A stretch of 64,000 nt of DNA, taken from Anolis sagrei (taxonomy: Eukaryota > Chordata > Lepidosauria > Squamata > Anolidae). The first letter of the stretch is position 1; the number at the start of each line of letters is the position of its first letter. Made by a program: the position numbers and the translations under genes. Of the stretch, positions 53,145 through 64,000 are shown piece after piece. Under the pieces are notes generated by a model. That model saw only the letters and a list, made by a program, of their open reading frames with translations, searched no databases and was not told the origin of the DNA. Location: positions 21,299,375 to 21,363,374 of the forward strand of contig NC_090034.1 in NCBI RefSeq assembly GCF_037176765.1. Reading direction: 5' to 3'.

Positions 53145-53774
53145 AGGTTGAGTGTCCCTTCTTCCAAAACACCCCAAAACCAAGAAAGTAAAGTCTTTGC
53201 TTTCTGATTGTTTCTAATGTTCACAAACTTGGTTTAAAGCACCTATGAAACATAAAAGCATTTTGATGCAAAAAATTGTTTAAAATGCTGTGCATAAAAT
53301 GACCCTCAACTGTCTCCACAACGTCTCTATGAAACATTAAATCAATTTGTTTAGACTTTAAAATCCCCAAAAATAATACTCCAAAATCTAGAACTGAGAA
53401 AGTGACATCTTTGTTTTCTGGTGGTTCGGGGTTCACAAACATTTTTTTCGTGCACAAAATTATTTTAAAATATTGTGCATAAAGTAAGGTTTGATATGAA
53501 ACATGAAAAATCCAAAACTGAGAAAGTGCTATCCTTGTATTCTGACTGTTTCCAGTGTGCACAAACTTGGTTTCATGCACAAAATTATTTAAAATATTGG
53601 GCATAAAATAACTTTCAACTATCTGATTATGAGGCTGTGTGCACTTGATGTATATAGAACGTAAATTAATTACAGAATCTATAGGCAAAGACGGATATTC
53701 CAAAATCCAGACAAAGATCTAATAGGCAAATACTTCTGATCCAAGCATTTCGGAGAAGGGAGACTCAACCTGTA
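53145..53774. mobile_element. DNA transposon with internal triplication in CASKIN1 3' UTR
   Basis: The left end AGGTTGAGTGTCCCTTCTTC is the inverted complement of the right end (GAGAAGGGAGACTCAACCT). Inside, a block with 'caaaattatttaaaatattg' and 'acaaacttggttt' recurs three times (about 53224-53300, 53425-53480 and 53555-53620). No coding capacity. A repeat with this terminus is widespread in vertebrates; I cannot name the subfamily. Confidence 0.65.
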
Positions 53775-56523
53775 TTTAAAGGCTATGATGATGTTTTCAG
53801 AGGCAAGAATGGGAATTTCATCTCTTGGATAATGTGACTATTACTGACTCAGGAAAATCTTGTAATTGCATCATGGAGAGAAAGTAACTCCTAGAAGAAG
53901 TCAGAAGAATTTAGCAACCAGAGTCTTACGGAAATGACCGCTTTCTGATAATACCACTGGGATTGATGGGAAGACACAAGACAAGGAAGAGGGGCATTCA
54001 GAAGATGATTTGCTGAATTGCCAACAATGAGAGGAAGACCAAGTGCAAATGGGTTGTTTTTTTACCCTAAATTTCCCATTTGATTGGAAATGCCTGAAGT
54101 CCCTAACAACACATGAGCTAAGTGTAAACGCCATTACATGGAATGGATATGAAAAGTGAAGTTAAACAGCAGGGCGATGCTATTGGAGGGATGAAAATAT
54201 ATCTCAGAAGATGCCCAAAAAATGGGGAAATAATGCCCATGAATACCGTGACCATACAATGCATGAAAAGGCCTTTGGGACACAACACAATTGTAGAGGT
54301 GGGAATCCATCCTATTTGGAGGAGCAGCATCCTCACAAGGTTCAGATCAAACACAACAGGTTGAAGGAAGATAATAGATATGAGGACCCATCAAAAACAC
54401 TCAAAATCCTTCTTTATGAGGGGTGATAATCTCAACATTCTTGAAAAAGGTTTAAGTATACCCATGATGAGGTTCGAGTCCAGTAAGACAATGCAACTCA
54501 TCTCCAGCAAGAACTGAATTTGGGCATGAAAGCAAGGAAGGAAAGAAGGAGGGTGATGCTTAAGAATGAAAGAATGGGTATTCTATCATTGGGTCACCCC
54601 AAATTTGTGCTCATTTAAGAACGGTGCCGACCCAGGAAAAGGCGGCCAAGGAAGATCTCAGAAGACCCCATACATGGGATGTATAAGAACCACAGGCCAA
54701 GCGGATCTGTGATTCTTATGACATTCAGACGCTTCCTCTGAAACGACTTGCGGCATTTGAACATTCCCTGCTTGCAACCAAAGAGAAAGGAAGGAAGAAC
54801 GATTTGGGGGAATGAAGGGCAACCCATTACATTCCGCAGGCCTTCTTCATGAAAGCAATGCCACGCTACCATTTGAAACCTGCTCCACTTATAATCTTAT
54901 AAGAACCTCTCAATCTAGCAAGACACCGTATCCCACCCTATGGTAGTTTCTTGTGGATTGGGGATGCTCCCTATTTGCACACATTGAAGCCTGATGTTAA
55001 TCAGGAAGAATTTCTAACCACCTTTTTTCATGTATAACCCAAAGCTGCTTCCCCAAAGACCTGTCACTCCAAGGCCCATAATCCTCTACCTTTTGTTCAA
55101 TTGACAGCTGGCAAGAACAACCAATGCCCTGTCAAACCAAAGACTGGCGGAAAGCCTCAGCTCCAAATCTCCTCCCAACTAACAGCTGCAATTCATTCAA
55201 CACGAATTTGCTTTCGGAATATCAAGAGTGTGAAAAGGAAGAAGAGTTCCTCCTGCGCCAAACCTTTGCTAAAAGAGACCTGACCCACAATCATCACGGT
55301 TTTCACAAAACCTGGTTCCGTCCCTCACTGAGCCCATTCCTCCTCTTAGGAACAATCGCATTGAGAATAATAATAATAAGGAAGGCCGGGATGGTTCAAA
55401 CTCTTTGGAAGCGATTGCCTCGAAGCAAAGGGAAAGTGCAACGTAAGTCCCTCATGCTCAGAACTGCCCTTTGCCTAGAGAGATATAGATCTACATATAT
55501 ATATATATATATATTTAAGGGAAGGAGAGGAAAGGAAGGAGTCGGGAATAAATATTCTTCTTCTATGGCGGCAGCAGAAGCCACCGGGGGATATTTACAT
55601 AGGGATTTTGGGCCAAGAGGATTTTATTTTTATCCCTTTTTCGGTCATGCAAAAAACTGTCCCAAAACTGGTGCTTTTCAAGGAAAAAGGGAGTAAAGGA
55701 GCGTTAAATATATCTAAAATATCTCGGAGCGGAACCAAAAAAACGTCTCACAGTCACATCTTCATTATCATCATCATCACCAGGAGCAGACGAACACCTT
55801 TTTGGGACAAAGGAACGAAGCATGCAGCGAGACAGAAGCCGCTGGGGCTTTCCCATATCTTCCGGTGTTTCTTGATAATGGAGAGCAATATCCGCAATTG
55901 CTCCGTCAAGGGACAAAACCGACACAGAAAGGCGAGAGAAAGAGAGAGCTGTTCACCAAGACGAAAGAAAGGTCAACCCCAAACGGAAAACGAGAAGAAC
56001 CAGAGAAAGACTAATACTTATTTCTTCTTCTTCTTGTGCCACACATTTGGATAGCATATTTGGACTGTTAATACTTGCAGAGTGGGGAAAGGGAGGAGAT
56101 TTGGAAACACTTCCCAAATCCAACGAGGGAAGAGAAGGAACATCCGGCACTGGCTTTCGTCTCCCAGGGTTCGGAAGAATTGCATCGGCCCTTTGACTTC
56201 ATTCCCAGGAAGAAAAATGGCATCGTTTCCCCTGAAGTCAAGAGGTGTTTCGGCCGGGAAGAAGGGAGAAACAGAAAATGATGAGACAGAGCCCCTTGAT
56301 TGATTGTTGTTGGTGGCACTGTTCTCTTCTGCCAAATGCAAGGGAGGGAAGCATCTCAAAAGTCCATTTCAGCACAATCCTGAGGTAATCATATCTTCAT
56401 TGTGCAAACCTCAAAGGATGGAGGGGAAGGGGGGTCCGGGTTCTGAGGAGGTCTTCCACAGAGATGATTGTGCCCTTGTGCCCTTGGCAGGTCCTGAGGT
56501 CGGCAGGGGTCATCAGACAACCC

Positions 56524-56620
56524 TCACTCCAGCATGGCATCCAGCTGGTCGGCCAAGTCGTCGAACATGCTTCCGATGTCGTCCAGGATGCTCACCGTGC
56601 TCTTGTTCTCCGCAGCTGAA
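56524..56620 (-). CDS. CASKIN1: CASKIN1 last exon (Caskin tail)
   Basis: 97 nt. Enters in phase 2 after acceptor GCTTCAG and encodes [20 protein letters not shown] followed by [11 protein letters not shown] and TGA (56526-56524). This conserved acidic helix is the Caskin C-terminal tail and is essentially identical to human. Choosing the first of two overlapping CAG acceptors keeps frame and the D-S-A-A-E junction. Confidence 0.96.
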
Positions 56621-56959
56621 CTGAAGCACAAAGGAAAGGAAAACACCAATGACCTTTGGGTTTTTTCTCCACCAATTCTCTTTACCACCCACTTTGTCTA
56701 TCACTCCTTTCCCTGTACTCTCATAGACTGAGCCAGAGAACATCTCAATGTTCTAGGCACTTCCCATAAAGTACATCATAGAACATCTCAGTGCAAGAAA
56801 CATACACTTTGCTTCCTTCAACCCTCCTCTCCATTCCCATACCCTTCCTCCAATGTCTCACTCTGAGTGTTGCCTATAAGACAAGCATTTCCAAAATCCA
56901 GTTACCCTACTTACTAGGATCTAATGCTCACATTTTTTAGCTAAATGACCTAGCCAAAA

Positions 56960-57540
56960 TGAGGGTGCACATGACATCCATGTCATATGGTCATCTTAGT
57001 GCTGAGCCAAAACAAAAACAGAAGCTACTTCAGGAGAAGCTGGAGTTCCTCTTTGAGGGACCTCATTTCTAATTTAATTCCCACTACTCAATACAATGTG
57101 ATGCTGGGATTTGTAATCTGGTGAGTCATCAGCATTCTTTGGCAGTAAAACTACAGCCTCCTGGTTCCATAGCACCAAACCAAGGCAATTAAAATTTATT
57201 CATTCTATAGCATAAATGCATCCTAAGGTTTTTGGGGTTTTTTGCATTGATGGAAGCTTTGAGGTCCTAACACTTTTGTTTTTAGAATCATAGAATCCTA
57301 GAGTTGGAAGAGATCTTATGGGCCATCTAGTCCAATCCTCTGCCAAGACACAGGAAAATCGCATTCAAAGCACCCCTGACAGATGGCAATCCAGCCTCTG
57401 CTCAAATGCCTCCAAAGAAGGAGCTTCCACCATTCTAAGGAATTCTAAGCAGGCATCAACTGTAATTCACACCATTTTTGGCCAAATTACAAAGAGTGCA
57501 CTGTTTGCCTCTGTACATTACATTAGGTTTCAAGGTTTTA
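56960..57540. repeat. dispersed repeat copy C with nested CR1 tail
   Basis: Same family as 8040-8440 and 22050-22510 ('caaagagtgcactgtttgcc', 'ttccatagcaccaaaccaag'). A minus-orientation CR1 tail (57285-57440) is inserted in it; the repeat resumes with 'aattctaagcaggcatcaac' afterwards. Confidence 0.6.
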
Positions 57541-57968
57541 AAACATACTGCCTCTGTGCATTGAATAAATATGGATTATGTTTGTGGATTATGTTTTGGT
57601 TGTTAGCATGGTCATCATCGACCAGACAAAGACCAAAATTCCACTCAAAAAACCTTCACCTTGTAAGCAGCACAGCTATTCCAACAAAGCCACTAACCAA
57701 AGCAGAATAGAAGGGGACTTATGACTTCCCTCAATCTAGACCCTAGCCTTCTATGGATGCAGCCTAAAACTAGATTGGTACATCACATTTCTGGCTCATG
57801 TTTTGATCCCTTTCATATGGACTGTTTTCAAGCCAGGCATCACCCATCCTAGCCATAGGAAGTCTAGGATGTTCCTGAAGCTACAATGACACCCAGTCAA
57901 CCCTCCGCCATTTTCTGGCTTTTGGTCCTCCTCCTCCATCCCTATCCTGGCTCCCTTGTGCTCCTTAC
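57541..57968. other. CASKIN1 last intron, no further feature
   Basis: Nothing supportable beyond the donor GTAAGG at 57968-57963. Confidence 0.3.
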
Positions 57969-58383
57969 TCTGCTGCCTGACCGTCCTCCTGTTTGATCTT
58001 CTCCTCCACCGCTTGCAGAGCTGCTGCCAGAGAGGCACTGGTCTCCTCCAACTTCTGGTGCACACTCTCAGTGCTGCTGGCCACGCTGCTCTCCACCGAG
58101 GGCCCAGCCATAGAGGACCGCGGAGGCTTGACCGGCACCGTATGGGAGGGGACCCCGCTTCCGCTACCGGGGGACAAGGGCTTTGCAGGGCTGGAGCAGA
58201 GCGAAGGAGGCGTGCTCGAGGGTTTGATGGCGGTGGGGCCGAGCTGCTTGGCGGGCGATGGGGCCGGCGTGGAGCTAGCACTGACCGACTGGAGGACCGT
58301 GTGGACCTTGGGCTTTGGGGCGGTGGGGGGCGGCGTCGGCTTGGGAGAGATCGGTGGAGGGGTCCCATGGATGCGCTTCACTT
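57969..58383 (-). CDS. CASKIN1: CASKIN1 penultimate exon
   Basis: 415 nt, phase-consistent with both neighbours. Begins [20 protein letters not shown] and continues through Pro/Ser-rich sequence to [20 protein letters not shown] and KQEDGQAA. The helix at the end is conserved with human; the proline-rich part is shorter and more divergent. Donor at 57968 (GTAAGG). Confidence 0.95.
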
Positions 58384-58429
58384 CTGCAAGGGAGGAGAAC
58401 ACAGACACTGCTTTACCACTTCCTTATCT

Positions 58430-58800
58430 GTTTCTCAACACCAATTCAACTTGAAGAACGGAAGAACTTTATCAAAAGAAGACTGTGCCTCCAAGCCCCA
58501 TCCATGAAGGAGACCATGGTTGATGGTATCAAGAACCACTGAAAGGTCCAGCAGAACCATCAAGGACACACTCCCCCTGTCCAGTTCTCTGCATAGGTCA
58601 TTCACTGAGGTGGCCCAAGCAGTCTCTGTCTGATTAACAAGCCCAAAACTAGACTGAAATGGATCTAAACAATCCATTTCATCCACTTGATCCACCACCT
58701 CGGTCAAGGTGCTGAGAAAATTGAACTCTGGTCCTAATGTTATCAAGAAAACAATCAAGGTGTCTGCCACAAAGCAGAACATCCCCCAGGAAACCTGGCT
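58430..58800 (-). mobile_element. L2-type LINE fragment in CASKIN1 intron
   Basis: The minus strand encodes a reverse-transcriptase piece: VDQVDEMDCLDPFQSSFGLV, DLCRELDRGSVSLMVLLDLS and VVLDTINHGLL, where L2 has the F-D-T-I/V-D/N-H motif. Only the front of the RT domain remains. Confidence 0.75.
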
Positions 58801-59041
58801 AAGATGGAGTTTCCAAGGACCATCCTTCAGTCCTTGAACTTCATCACCTGCCTCCCAATTCTTGCCTAATGTCTATCATTTCCATATAAGTATATTGGTG
58901 TGTCTAAAGTTCATGAACACGCAATATAGACATTTCTCAGATATAGGTGAAAAGCATGGTGAAGTTGAACAGAAGTGGTGGGTGACCCTTGATCCTTTTA
59001 GTCTGCCCCAGCAAGACTACATACCCAGCAAGACCCCTTAC
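58801..59041. other. CASKIN1 intron remainder
   Basis: No feature recognised apart from the donor GTAAGG of the large exon at 59041-59036. Confidence 0.35.
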
Positions 59042-61144
59042 CTGGACTCCCTGGGCCTGGAATCGGGGCCTTTTTGGAGGTTGGCGTGGGTGGGCCCGAG
59101 ACCTTCTGGGGTAGGACAGGCTTGGGAGAAACTGGTGGCTTGACAACCTTCTTGGGCTCCCCTTCCAGAGGAGGCTGAGCTGTGGCGTAGTCATATCTCT
59201 CTTGCTGCTCTGCAGGGGACATGGCCTCAATGCTGCTCGTTTCTGAAGCCGGACGGCGTTTGATGGTGGCCGTGCCATTCTGGTAGACTGAGAGTGGGGC
59301 GGGCTCCTGCTCCTTGTCTTTCAACTTTGGCCTCCTCTTGACTGTGTCGGACTCGGTGAGGAGGAACTTGACGCCGTCCTGCTGGTTCTGCTTTGCCCGG
59401 ATCCTCCTCTTCAGCGTGGCACTAGCCTCCACCTTAGAGAGGTCGCCATGCCGGTGGGTGAGGGCCAGGGCCTCGGCAGCTTCACCCCTGGCCACCCCCA
59501 TCTGCCTAGGCCGTTGCCTGATGGTCAGGCTGCCCTCCTCTGCAAAGGGGATATTCTCCCCGGAAGTGTTCTGCGGAGCCCCTCCATGATCAGCCCTTGG
59601 GCAGCTCTCTTTGGATGTCTCAGACTTTATGCTATCGGAGCGCTCCCGCCGAGCGGCGGCCACCAGCCCTGTGACGGGGCCACTGATTGTGCGGCGGCGA
59701 TTGACCACCTCCCCATCTGGTCCAATGGCATCTTTGTGCTTAACGGAGGCCATGACGGTTGCGACACGTACATGATCTGGACTGACCGGGTGCAAGGCTG
59801 CACCAGGCTGTAGATAGTAGCCATCGGGGCCTTTCCCAGCTCCGGGTGGCTTTTGCAGGACCAGGCCTCTGCCTCCACCACCGATGGAGGACATTTCCAA
59901 CATGGCGGCAATGCTCTTAACACTCCCGGCGCTCCCCGTGTCCACAACACTGCCAGAATCACTGGCCCGCCTCTGCTGCTGCTGTTCCTCAGGAGGCTCC
60001 AGACCCTCTTCCCCTTCCTTTGTGAAATCATCAGACATGTTGGTGCTAGAGATGGCTGAACTGGACCGCTTGGGTGGCGGTGGCGGAGGCCCCTTCTTCT
60101 TTGGCCGAACAGCGAAGGACTGACTGCGGTTGACGTTCTTATCGCCACCTGACTGGGCACGTACCGAGTGGCTGCGCCCAACCCTTCGCTGCACAGTGGC
60201 GTATGGCCCAGCGTCGGGCACCAGTAGTTCATCCCGCTCCTGCTCACTGTCTGACACAGTGTAACGGTTAAGGCTGTGCGCCCTTTTTTTCGGCCGGCCT
60301 GCTTCCTCTTCACCTTCTGCAGCCTGTGGCGGCAAGCACAGCACAGGCACTGAGACAGGCAGCACAGGCACCGCTTGCGCTAGGGGCCCTGTGATGTGGC
60401 TATCTCCCTCCACAGGCTGTGGCATGACGTAGGCAAAGCCCCGGTGCGTGGGAGACTGCGGCAGTGAGCGGGGAGACATGGGGCGGTCGGACTGCGGCAA
60501 CAACTGTGGCGTGGGTTTGACCTTGGCGTGTGGCATACCCAGGGTCTGTGGCGAGGAGGGGCGGGGCTTGGTGGGTGTCTGTGGCGGAGTGTAGCGGCCA
60601 GCAGAGGGGGGGAAGGATTGCCGGGGCTTGCCGGGTACCGGTGGAACGCTGGCCCTCTTGACACTGTGGCCATGGCGCAGCGTCCGGACCTCCTTGGGCA
60701 ATGTGGCTGGGCTCTCTTTTCCATCCTCCACCAGGTACTCCTGGCTCTTTGACATGGTGCTGCTGGAGGGTTTGGGCCCATCACCCAGGAGCTCTTGGGA
60801 GCTGCTCATCTGCTTCGCCCTCCCACTCAGGCTGTTCTCGTGGGTCAAGCGGGGGCCGTGGCGGTAGGCTGTCCCTTCACGGAAGTGCCCTACATGGTTG
60901 CCCTGCTTCTCAGACCCCTCCTCGCCAGTCATGGCCACCTGCAGCTCATTGCTCAGCTCGCTGTCCTGGAAGGTGGTCATCTTGGGCGACTGGCACTCAG
61001 CCGACTCCTGCTGGGGCGACTCGATGGCCACCGTGTCTTGTGGAGGCCCTTTCTTCTTCAAGGTACCAGACTCGTACTTTGCGAACTCAGCCTTCTGGAT
61101 CTCTGCCAGCTTCTTCACTGCCAGCATCAGCTTCTTCTGATGAC
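59042..61144 (-). CDS. CASKIN1: CASKIN1 large exon (end of SAM2 and proline-rich region)
   Basis: 2103 nt without a stop. It starts with [20 protein letters not shown], finishing the second SAM domain, then [31 protein letters not shown], a [10 protein letters not shown] block, [98 protein letters not shown] and [20 protein letters not shown]. These blocks occur in the same order in human CASKIN1. The region is a largely disordered scaffold with polyproline SH3/EVH1-type motifs; Caskin1 is a CASK-binding synaptic scaffold. Human is longer here because of extra Pro/Ala-rich stretches. Acceptor at 61145 (TCTCAG). Confidence 0.96.
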
Positions 61145-62585
61145 CTGAGACATTGGGAAGGAAGAAGGGGAAGAAAGAAAGGATAGTGAGTCCGTCAGCA
61201 CAAAGACTTGGTGGCCACCTTGGACCCTGAAGTGGTTGACAATGGGCTATCTAGGGGAGGAGTGGACAACAATGGAAGTTCAAGGAGGGTTTGGGGGCCG
61301 TTTTAAGCCATTTTGAAAAAAGTGTCTCTTGGGCCTAAATTGGCCCAGGTTGTGCCCAAAATCTGTCTCCAAAGCCCTTTTTTAAACCAAAATAACAACA
61401 ACAACAACAACAACAACACCTTATTACAAGCCTCTACTTGCGGCTCAAGGCCAGCTACAACATGTCAAAATTGTTTGATGGCAGAGGCTTTAAAACATGG
61501 AAATGACCTCCTTATCCCCATACTTTGGGGACCAGTTTGTGGTCTTTAGGGTGCACCCAATATAGCGTGGAGGCAAAATGTGGCTTATAAACTAAACACA
61601 TTGTTCACTCCGATCTAGGAAAATACAATTCTATGAACATACATCATTGTGAGCCTAACATCTGTATTCCAGAGGAAGACTCCATTGTCTAGCCAGACAT
61701 GGTTTGGACCAGCATCCAATGGGTTCTGCTGCCCTCATCTAGGTTAAATACTGTCCATTTATCAATTCAAATATTTCTTTGTTTATCTTCTTTGCATGCC
61801 GTTATTTACAACCCACCCAGGACTGCGATAGCAACACTCAAATATGTGAAACAAGATGCAAAGGAACAGCTTCTCCTGGCTCGGATGGCGGAGGAGGACC
61901 AGGCGCTGGGTTCAAGCCAACATTGGTCATCGGAACAGATGGAGGGTTGGAGCACATGGCGACGGCTTGCGAAAATAAGCGTGTTTGCAAGAGACAGCTA
62001 AAAAAGGTTGGGAGCCTGTCGGATTCTGGAGGCTGCGTTTCCCTCATCAGCAAGAACCCTGTTGCTGCATTGAAAATGGCATCTTTTCGGATATGTAAGT
62101 CAACTGCTGTTGTGCATTTAGGGAACAAGCAGCATCAAGTATATTAATGGGGACCTAACAGTCATACAGCTTGCTGCAATGGGCACTTCCTGTTGCCTCA
62201 ATCCGCAAGGAGAATATTACTATTACTACTATTCTAATTCCTAACTTGCGATAGTGATAGACCATCAAGTCAACTCAAATGTATGGCCATCCTACAAATG
62301 AGAGGCCTCCATGTAATCGTGCTAGGAATGTGGTTTGCAAACTCGTGGCAACTGCTGCTACTTTGGTAGCGTCTTTCCACCATTGTGGTGTCGTGGTTTG
62401 AATGTCGGACTACAGCTCTGGAGGACAGAAGTCGATTTTCTGCTCAGCCATCAAAACCTAAGGGTTACACTCTCGGACACTGAGACCCCCATCTGCCTTA
62501 GAGTCACAATAATAATAATAACAATAATAATACCACCATACTGGATCATGCACTCTCAGACACAGAGACTCCCATCTGCCTTAGG

Positions 62586-62621
<36 letters not shown>

Positions 62622-62852
62622 ATAATATCATCATCATCATCATCATCATACTGGGTCACACACTTTCAGACACAGAGACCCCCATCTGTCTTATTTCACA
62701 ATAACAACAATAACAATAATAATACCTCACCAGGTCACACTTGCTCAGAGTCAGTGCAAAGATACCATAAGTTGGAGTCTACTTGAAGGCACACAACAAC
62801 AACAACCCCTTGACCCTCTGTTCTATTGCCCATTGTGCCGCTACCCGCTCAC
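61145..62852. other. CASKIN1 intron with microsatellites
   Basis: (ACA)n at about 61391-61420; (AAT), (TAG) and (TCA) runs between 62505 and 62730, where a phrase 'cagacacagagac(t/c)cccatctg' recurs three times. Codon-rich frames near 61780-62130 have no homology I recognise and lie inside the intron. Confidence 0.5.
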
Positions 62853-62991
62853 CCAGCTTGGTGATGCCGATCTCCTGCAGGTCCTCCCAGGTGATGTCAG
62901 TGATGAAGTCAATGTTCTCATAGCCATTTTCCACCAGAACCTTGTAATATTGGGCCAGTCCGATCATGGAGAGCCAGAGAGCCAGGTTGGC
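62853..62991 (-). CDS. CASKIN1: CASKIN1 exon encoding most of SAM2 (first in window)
   Basis: 139 nt. [40 protein letters not shown] and IGITKLG form the second sterile-alpha-motif domain, almost identical to human. Acceptor CCTTCCTAG at 62992, donor GTGAGC at 62852. The SAM pair is known to form polymers that organise the scaffold. Ankyrin repeats, SH3 and SAM1 must lie beyond 64000. Confidence 0.96.
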
Positions 62992-63039
62992 CTAGGAAGG
63001 GGAGGAAGAGACAAATTCTGATTCTCATTTTTAATATTA

Positions 63040-64000
63040 TATTTATTATTTATACCCTGCTTTATCTCCCCTGAAGGGGACTCAAAGTGGCTTAACACAA
63101 AAGCATCAGCATAACAGTTTAAAATAGACAAACAATATACAAACATTTTGCATAAAATATATGCAAACATTAAAACAGGATTAAATATAAACACTATTTT
63201 AAAATTCCCAGTTAAAAAAACCATTAAAACAAATTCAAAGTTAAAAACTACAGCACCCCCTGAACTGATCTTAAAAACCATCATCTTGCCTGCCTGAATA
63301 AAAAGGTTTTAGCCTGCCGCCAGGCTTGAGATAGAGATGGGACCGAGAGAAGAAAGGGTCTCTCCTGAAGGGGATCTCAGGCCCCAGAATGCAGGCTCAT
63401 ACAAGGGGATGCGGTTGGCCAAACAGCCTGGGCCTGAACTGTCTAGGGCTTTAAAGGTAATCACCAGCCCTTTGAATTGTGCCCAGAAACGGATTGGCAG
63501 CCAGTGGAGCTGCTCTCTGCTCCCTGCAGCCGGCTCTAGTAAGCAACCTGGCTGCAGCTCTTTGGACCAGACTTTGAAGTTTCCAAGTATCCTTCAGAGG
63601 CAGCCCCATGGACAGCATGTTATAGTCAGTCATCCAGACGGGACGTAACTAAGGCATGGACCACCGTGGCCAGTTCTGCCTTCTCAAGGAATGGGCACAG
63701 TTGACACACAAGTTTTAATTGTGCAAAGGTCGACACCTGGGTCTTCAGGTTCAATGCCGAGTCCAAACTGTGACCTGTGCCTTTAGGGGGAATGTGACCC
63801 CATCCAGCACAGGCTGGATCCCTATTCCTTGGTATGCCTTCCGACTGACCAGGAGTACCTCGATCTTGTTTGGATTAAGTTTCAATGTGTTTGCCCTCAT
63901 CCAGTCCATTACTGATGACAGGCACTGGTTTAGGGTCAAGACAGCTTCCTTGGCATTAAGTGGAAAGAAGTAGTAGAATTGGGTATCATCTGCATACATG
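63040..64000 (-). mobile_element. L2-type LINE, truncated by the window edge
   Basis: The minus strand shows MYADDTQFYYFFPLNAKEAV (the RT catalytic YADD), then MDWMRANTLKLNPNKIEVLL, then decayed ORF2 C-terminus (63450-63640), and a 3' tail at 63040-63110 with TTTATTATTTATA. The 5' part continues past the window. Confidence 0.85.

Larger units (their letters stand above)
51930..56523 (-). other. CASKIN1: CASKIN1 3' UTR (extent inferred)
   Basis: Between the CASKIN1 stop and the AATAAA at 51952 there is no other gene. If the far signal is used the 3' UTR is about 4.6 kb, plausible for a neuronal gene. It contains a DNA transposon (53145-53774), short (CATA)n and TATA-type repeats at 51990-52030 and 52190-52205, and a (AT)n at about 55495-55515. 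Confidence 0.45.

Noticed and set aside
58956-60313. Long antisense and alternative frames across the CASKIN1 large exon
   Set aside because: The G/C-rich proline/serine coding sequence opens other frames; only the minus-strand 709-codon frame matches CASKIN1.
61779-62147. A 122-codon plus-strand frame as a gene antisense to CASKIN1
   Set aside because: No domain, no start or splice context, and it lies within an intron; long frames are expected by chance in a window of this size.

Overview
The window is vertebrate genomic DNA, almost certainly from a squamate reptile (an iguanian, Anolis-like lizard is the best guess). The genes are intron-rich with GT-AG splicing. The repeat complement is typically squamate: tRNA-derived Sauria-type SINEs, 5S-derived SINE pieces, L2 and CR1 LINEs, Penelope-like elements, a BovB fragment, Helitrons, hAT/SPIN-like elements and Tigger-like MITEs. 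No retrovirus or LTR retroelement was recognised.

Three genes form the backbone. (1) A non-coding snoRNA host gene on the minus strand, equivalent in position and orientation to human SNHG19, starts at about 13157 from a TATA/5'TOP promoter and runs left. It carries two copies of the box C/D snoRNA SNORD60 (3571-3659 and 5722-5812), each between a conserved 44-nt exon and a conserved acceptor, inside a diverged duplication of about 1.1 kb. (2) TRAF7 on the plus strand starts in the same CpG-rich divergent promoter (13.1-13.7 kb), has a 13.5-kb first intron, and is complete: 20 coding exons from 27286 to 49185 encode 670 residues (RING, TRAF-type zinc fingers, coiled coil, WD40 propeller). (3) CASKIN1 on the minus strand converges on TRAF7; only its last four coding exons are in the window (62991 to 56524), covering SAM2, the proline-rich region and the Caskin tail. 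From memory, the order SNHG19-TRAF7-CASKIN1 matches human 16p13.3.

Layout: 1-2.9 kb, possible 3' tail of an upstream gene, Penelope and LINE debris; 3.2-6.4 kb, duplicated SNORD60 units with a mariner-like transposase between them; 6.4-13.0 kb, repeat-rich host-gene intron; 13.1-13.7 kb, divergent promoter; 13.8-27.2 kb, TRAF7 intron 1, with two Helitrons, a composite ATA-rich array, hAT elements and a SPIN-like element inserted into one copy of a local duplication; 27.2-49.9 kb, TRAF7 body; 49.9-51.9 kb, the gap between convergent gene ends, with a purine-rich tract and CR1-tail reiterations; 51.9-64.0 kb, CASKIN1 3' UTR and terminal exons.

The most unusual observations are the SNORD60 duplication, a chain of two upstream ORFs and the TRAF7 start linked by ATGA stop-start overlaps, a Helitron sharing an internal segment with a SPIN-like hAT, a SPIN-like insertion whose empty site survives in a nearby paralogous segment, and a mariner-like transposase of a type best known from arthropods.
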